Source of the DNA: an uncultured Hellea sp.
GTDB lineage: Bacteria > Pseudomonadota > Alphaproteobacteria > Caulobacterales > Maricaulaceae
Length of the DNA stretch: 34,591 nt
Direction of reading: 5' to 3'
NCBI GenBank assembly: GCA_937995665.1
Contig: CALKIX010000019.1
Coordinates: 1 to 34,591, forward strand
In this document: one piece after another, positions 33,144 to 34,591 of the stretch
Layout of the letters: every line of letters begins with the position of its first letter
Position numbering within the stretch: the first letter of the stretch is position 1
The notes under the pieces: model-generated
Database searches by the model: none
Seen by the model: the letters and a program-made list of their open reading frames with translations, nothing else
What the model was told of the DNA's origin: nothing
Position numbers and translations under genes: made by a program

Positions 33144-34138
33144 CCGACTTTCAAAATATAGGCGTCATTGGCGCGGGCGCTTGGGGCACGGCTCTTGCGC
33201 AAACCCTTGCAAGTGCAGGCCGCGATGTCACGCTTTGGGCCTTTGAAGAAAATTGCGCGGCAGCCATTAATGACAGGCGAGAAAACTCGCATTTTCTCGC
33301 AGGTGTAAAATTAAATAAGGCGATTCGCGCAACATCAGATATTACTCAGCTAGGCGAAATGGATGCGGTACTCTCTGTTGCGCCGGCCCAGCATACCCGC
33401 GCCATATTATCAAATTTCGCGCCCGCCGCCCGCGCGGGGTTGCCCGTTATGCTTTGTTCTAAAGGCATTGAAATTACGAGCGGCAAATTTATGTCAGATG
33501 TGCTGGCCGAAGTAATGCCTAACGCGGTGCCGGCCGTTCTTTCAGGGCCAAGTTTTGCCATTGATGTGGCGAAGGGCTTGCCAACAGCGGTTACGCTGGC
33601 CTGCGAGGATGCAGAGATTGGCGCCGCGCTGTTGGCTGCTATCGCAGCGCCGACCTTTAGGCCTTATCTATCGACCGATGTTCTGGGTGCTGAAATTGGC
33701 GGAGCGGTTAAAAATGTGCTCGCTCTGGTCTGCGGGATTGTTCTGGGCAAAGAGCTGGGACGTTCGGCCCATGCCGCAATTATTGCGCGCGGATTTGCAG
33801 AGATGACACGGCTAGGCGTGGCAATGGGCGCGCAGGCTGAAACCCTCACAGGGCTTTGCGGACTGGGCGACCTCGTCCTGACCTGCTCGAGCGAGCAATC
33901 GCGCAATATGTCCTGCGGTCTTGCTATGGGACGCGGGCAGAGCCTTAAAGAGATCATGGCAAGCCGAAAAGAAGTTACAGAAGGCGTGGCCAGCGCGCCG
34001 GCGCTTAAAGCCCTCGCGATACGCCACAAAGTTGATATGCCCATTTGCACAGCCATGGCCGATATTATTGCGGGCGAGATGGATATTGACCGCGCCATTA
34101 CCGCGCTTTTATCACGTGAATATAAAGTGGAGAATTGA
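33140..34138 (+). CDS. gpsA: Glycerol-3-phosphate dehydrogenase [NAD(P)+] GpsA
   Basis: GpsA reduces dihydroxyacetone phosphate to sn-glycerol 3-phosphate for phospholipid synthesis. The 332-residue protein has the Rossmann motif [17 protein letters not shown] (8-24), [23 protein letters not shown], the catalytic-Lys helix [14 protein letters not shown] and [19 protein letters not shown]. It starts inside the tsaD stop (ATGA) and ends one base before the YciI-family gene, so the three genes are likely one operon. Confidence 0.98.
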   Translation: MTDFQNIGVIGAGAWGTALAQTLASAGRDVTLWAFEENCAAAINDRRENSHFLAGVKLNKAIRATSDITQLGEMDAVLSVAPAQHTRAILSNFAPAARAGLPVMLCSKGIEITSGKFMSDVLAEVMPNAVPAVLSGPSFAIDVAKGLPTAVTLACEDAEIGAALLAAIAAPTFRPYLSTDVLGAEIGGAVKNVLALVCGIVLGKELGRSAHAAIIARGFAEMTRLGVAMGAQAETLTGLCGLGDLVLTCSSEQSRNMSCGLAMGRGQSLKEIMASRKEVTEGVASAPALKALAIRHKVDMPICTAMADIIAGEMDIDRAITALLSREYKVEN

Positions 34139-34139
34139 T

Positions 34140-34427
34140 ATGAAATTTATGATTTACACCGAAGACAAGCCAGACAGTCTTGCCATTCGTCAGGCCAGCC
34201 GCGAGGCGCATATTGAATGGCTCTATGGCCCCAGCGACATTAAAATTGATATAGCTGGACCTTGGCTGGATGATGAAGGGGTTATGCGCGGAAGCATGCT
34301 TGTGGTCGATGCTGAAAACAAGCAAGCGGTTTTGGATTGGATTACGCAAGACCCTTACCGCGCCGCGGGGCTAACCGCCGCCGTCACAATTAACGCCTAT
34401 CATTGGGTTATCGGCGCGCCCGATTAA
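34140..34427 (+). CDS. YciI family protein
   Basis: This 95-residue protein has the YciI-like ferredoxin-type alpha-beta fold, a family with a conserved His-Asp pair suggestive of small-molecule catalysis but mostly unassigned. Visible family traits are MKFMIYTEDKPDS, REAHIEWL, IAGPWLDDEGVMRGSMLVVDA and the C-terminal DPYRAAGL. ATG 34140 lies one base after the gpsA stop with GGAG 7 bases upstream. A longer frame opening at 33921 runs through gpsA out of frame and is not credible as the start. Position after tsaD-gpsA is usual in Alphaproteobacteria. Confidence 0.92.
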   Translation: MKFMIYTEDKPDSLAIRQASREAHIEWLYGPSDIKIDIAGPWLDDEGVMRGSMLVVDAENKQAVLDWITQDPYRAAGLTAAVTINAYHWVIGAPD

Positions 34428-34591
34428 GGTTTGTCTTAAAAATGACTCACGCAGTCATATTGCAACACAAAGCACAATTTCTGAGGCCAAATAAACCTCT
34501 TAATTTTCATTAAGAAATGCGAAACTTAACTTTAACGCAGGCGTGGTAAAGAGAATCACACGAGGCTATGCAAATCATCACTTAGCCTCAC

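Noticed and set aside
33921-34139. Upstream extension of the YciI-family frame
   Set aside because: It runs inside gpsA in another frame and lacks family similarity; ATG 34140 has a proper ribosome site.
1-34591. Search for CRISPR arrays, tRNA/rRNA genes, insertion sequences, toxin-antitoxin or phage-defence genes
   Set aside because: No regularly spaced repeats, tRNA-like CCA-ending cloverleafs, transposase motifs or defence-type proteins were seen by reading. A tool scan could still find a weak tRNA-like element.

Overview
This window looks like core chromosome of a marine alphaproteobacterium, probably from the Maricaulales/Hyphomonadales branch. The support is a set of alphaproteobacterial traits: a CdnL/CarD regulator, a DUF1491 protein, a PstA with a long family-specific N-terminal region, a hemC-hemD-Mic60-hemY cluster divergent from tsaD-gpsA-yciI, and a mid-range G+C content. 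The order assignment is an inference from gene content. I see no rRNA, tRNA, CRISPR array, prophage or insertion sequence. I annotate 33 protein-coding genes.

Layout. Bases 1-2870 carry CarD with a strong terminator, a secreted alginate-lyase-like enzyme and a secreted nuclease-like protein. Bases 2924-8379 (minus strand) hold a YceI-like lipoprotein and a tightly packed operon: FATP-type acyl-CoA synthetase, DUF924 protein, HSL-type hydrolase, SelO. All three junctions of that operon are 4-nt stop/start overlaps. Two of the overlaps appear to use non-canonical start codons (ATA and CTG), so both genes extend further upstream than an ATG/GTG/TTG-based call would give. Bases 8380-8777 have no protein gene, but their minus strand carries a probable ~95-nt small RNA with two CUCCCAC/anti-Shine-Dalgarno-like motifs and an excellent terminator. 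An ABC ATPase with no permease beside it follows.

Bases 9740-15690 are a phosphate-starvation locus on the minus strand, porin-pstS-pstC-pstA-pstB, with CTGTCA-type Pho-box repeats upstream of the porin and a stem-loop between pstS and pstC. DUF1491 and an orphan BcsB-like envelope protein follow, divergently arranged. Bases 18694-21110 are a plus-strand run with a proteostasis flavour: CnoX thioredoxin-TPR, LON-domain protein, Trm112-like protein, HslV without HslU. Then come an aromatic/aspartate aminotransferase, a PPK2 polyphosphate kinase and an ABC-F (Uup) ATPase.

Bases 25188-28011 are ccmF-ccmG-ccmH (cytochrome c maturation). Convergent to them is hemC-hemD-Mic60-hemY (28025-31983): tetrapyrrole synthesis plus the bacterial ancestor of the mitochondrial crista-junction protein. 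Haem synthesis and haem attachment to cytochromes c therefore lie side by side. The window ends with tsaD, gpsA and a YciI-family gene.

No large unknown system is evident. The most interesting signals are the non-canonical overlapping starts, the candidate sRNA, the multi-half-site Pho control region, the altered active-site motif of the nuclease-like protein, the short SelO and the orphan BcsB.
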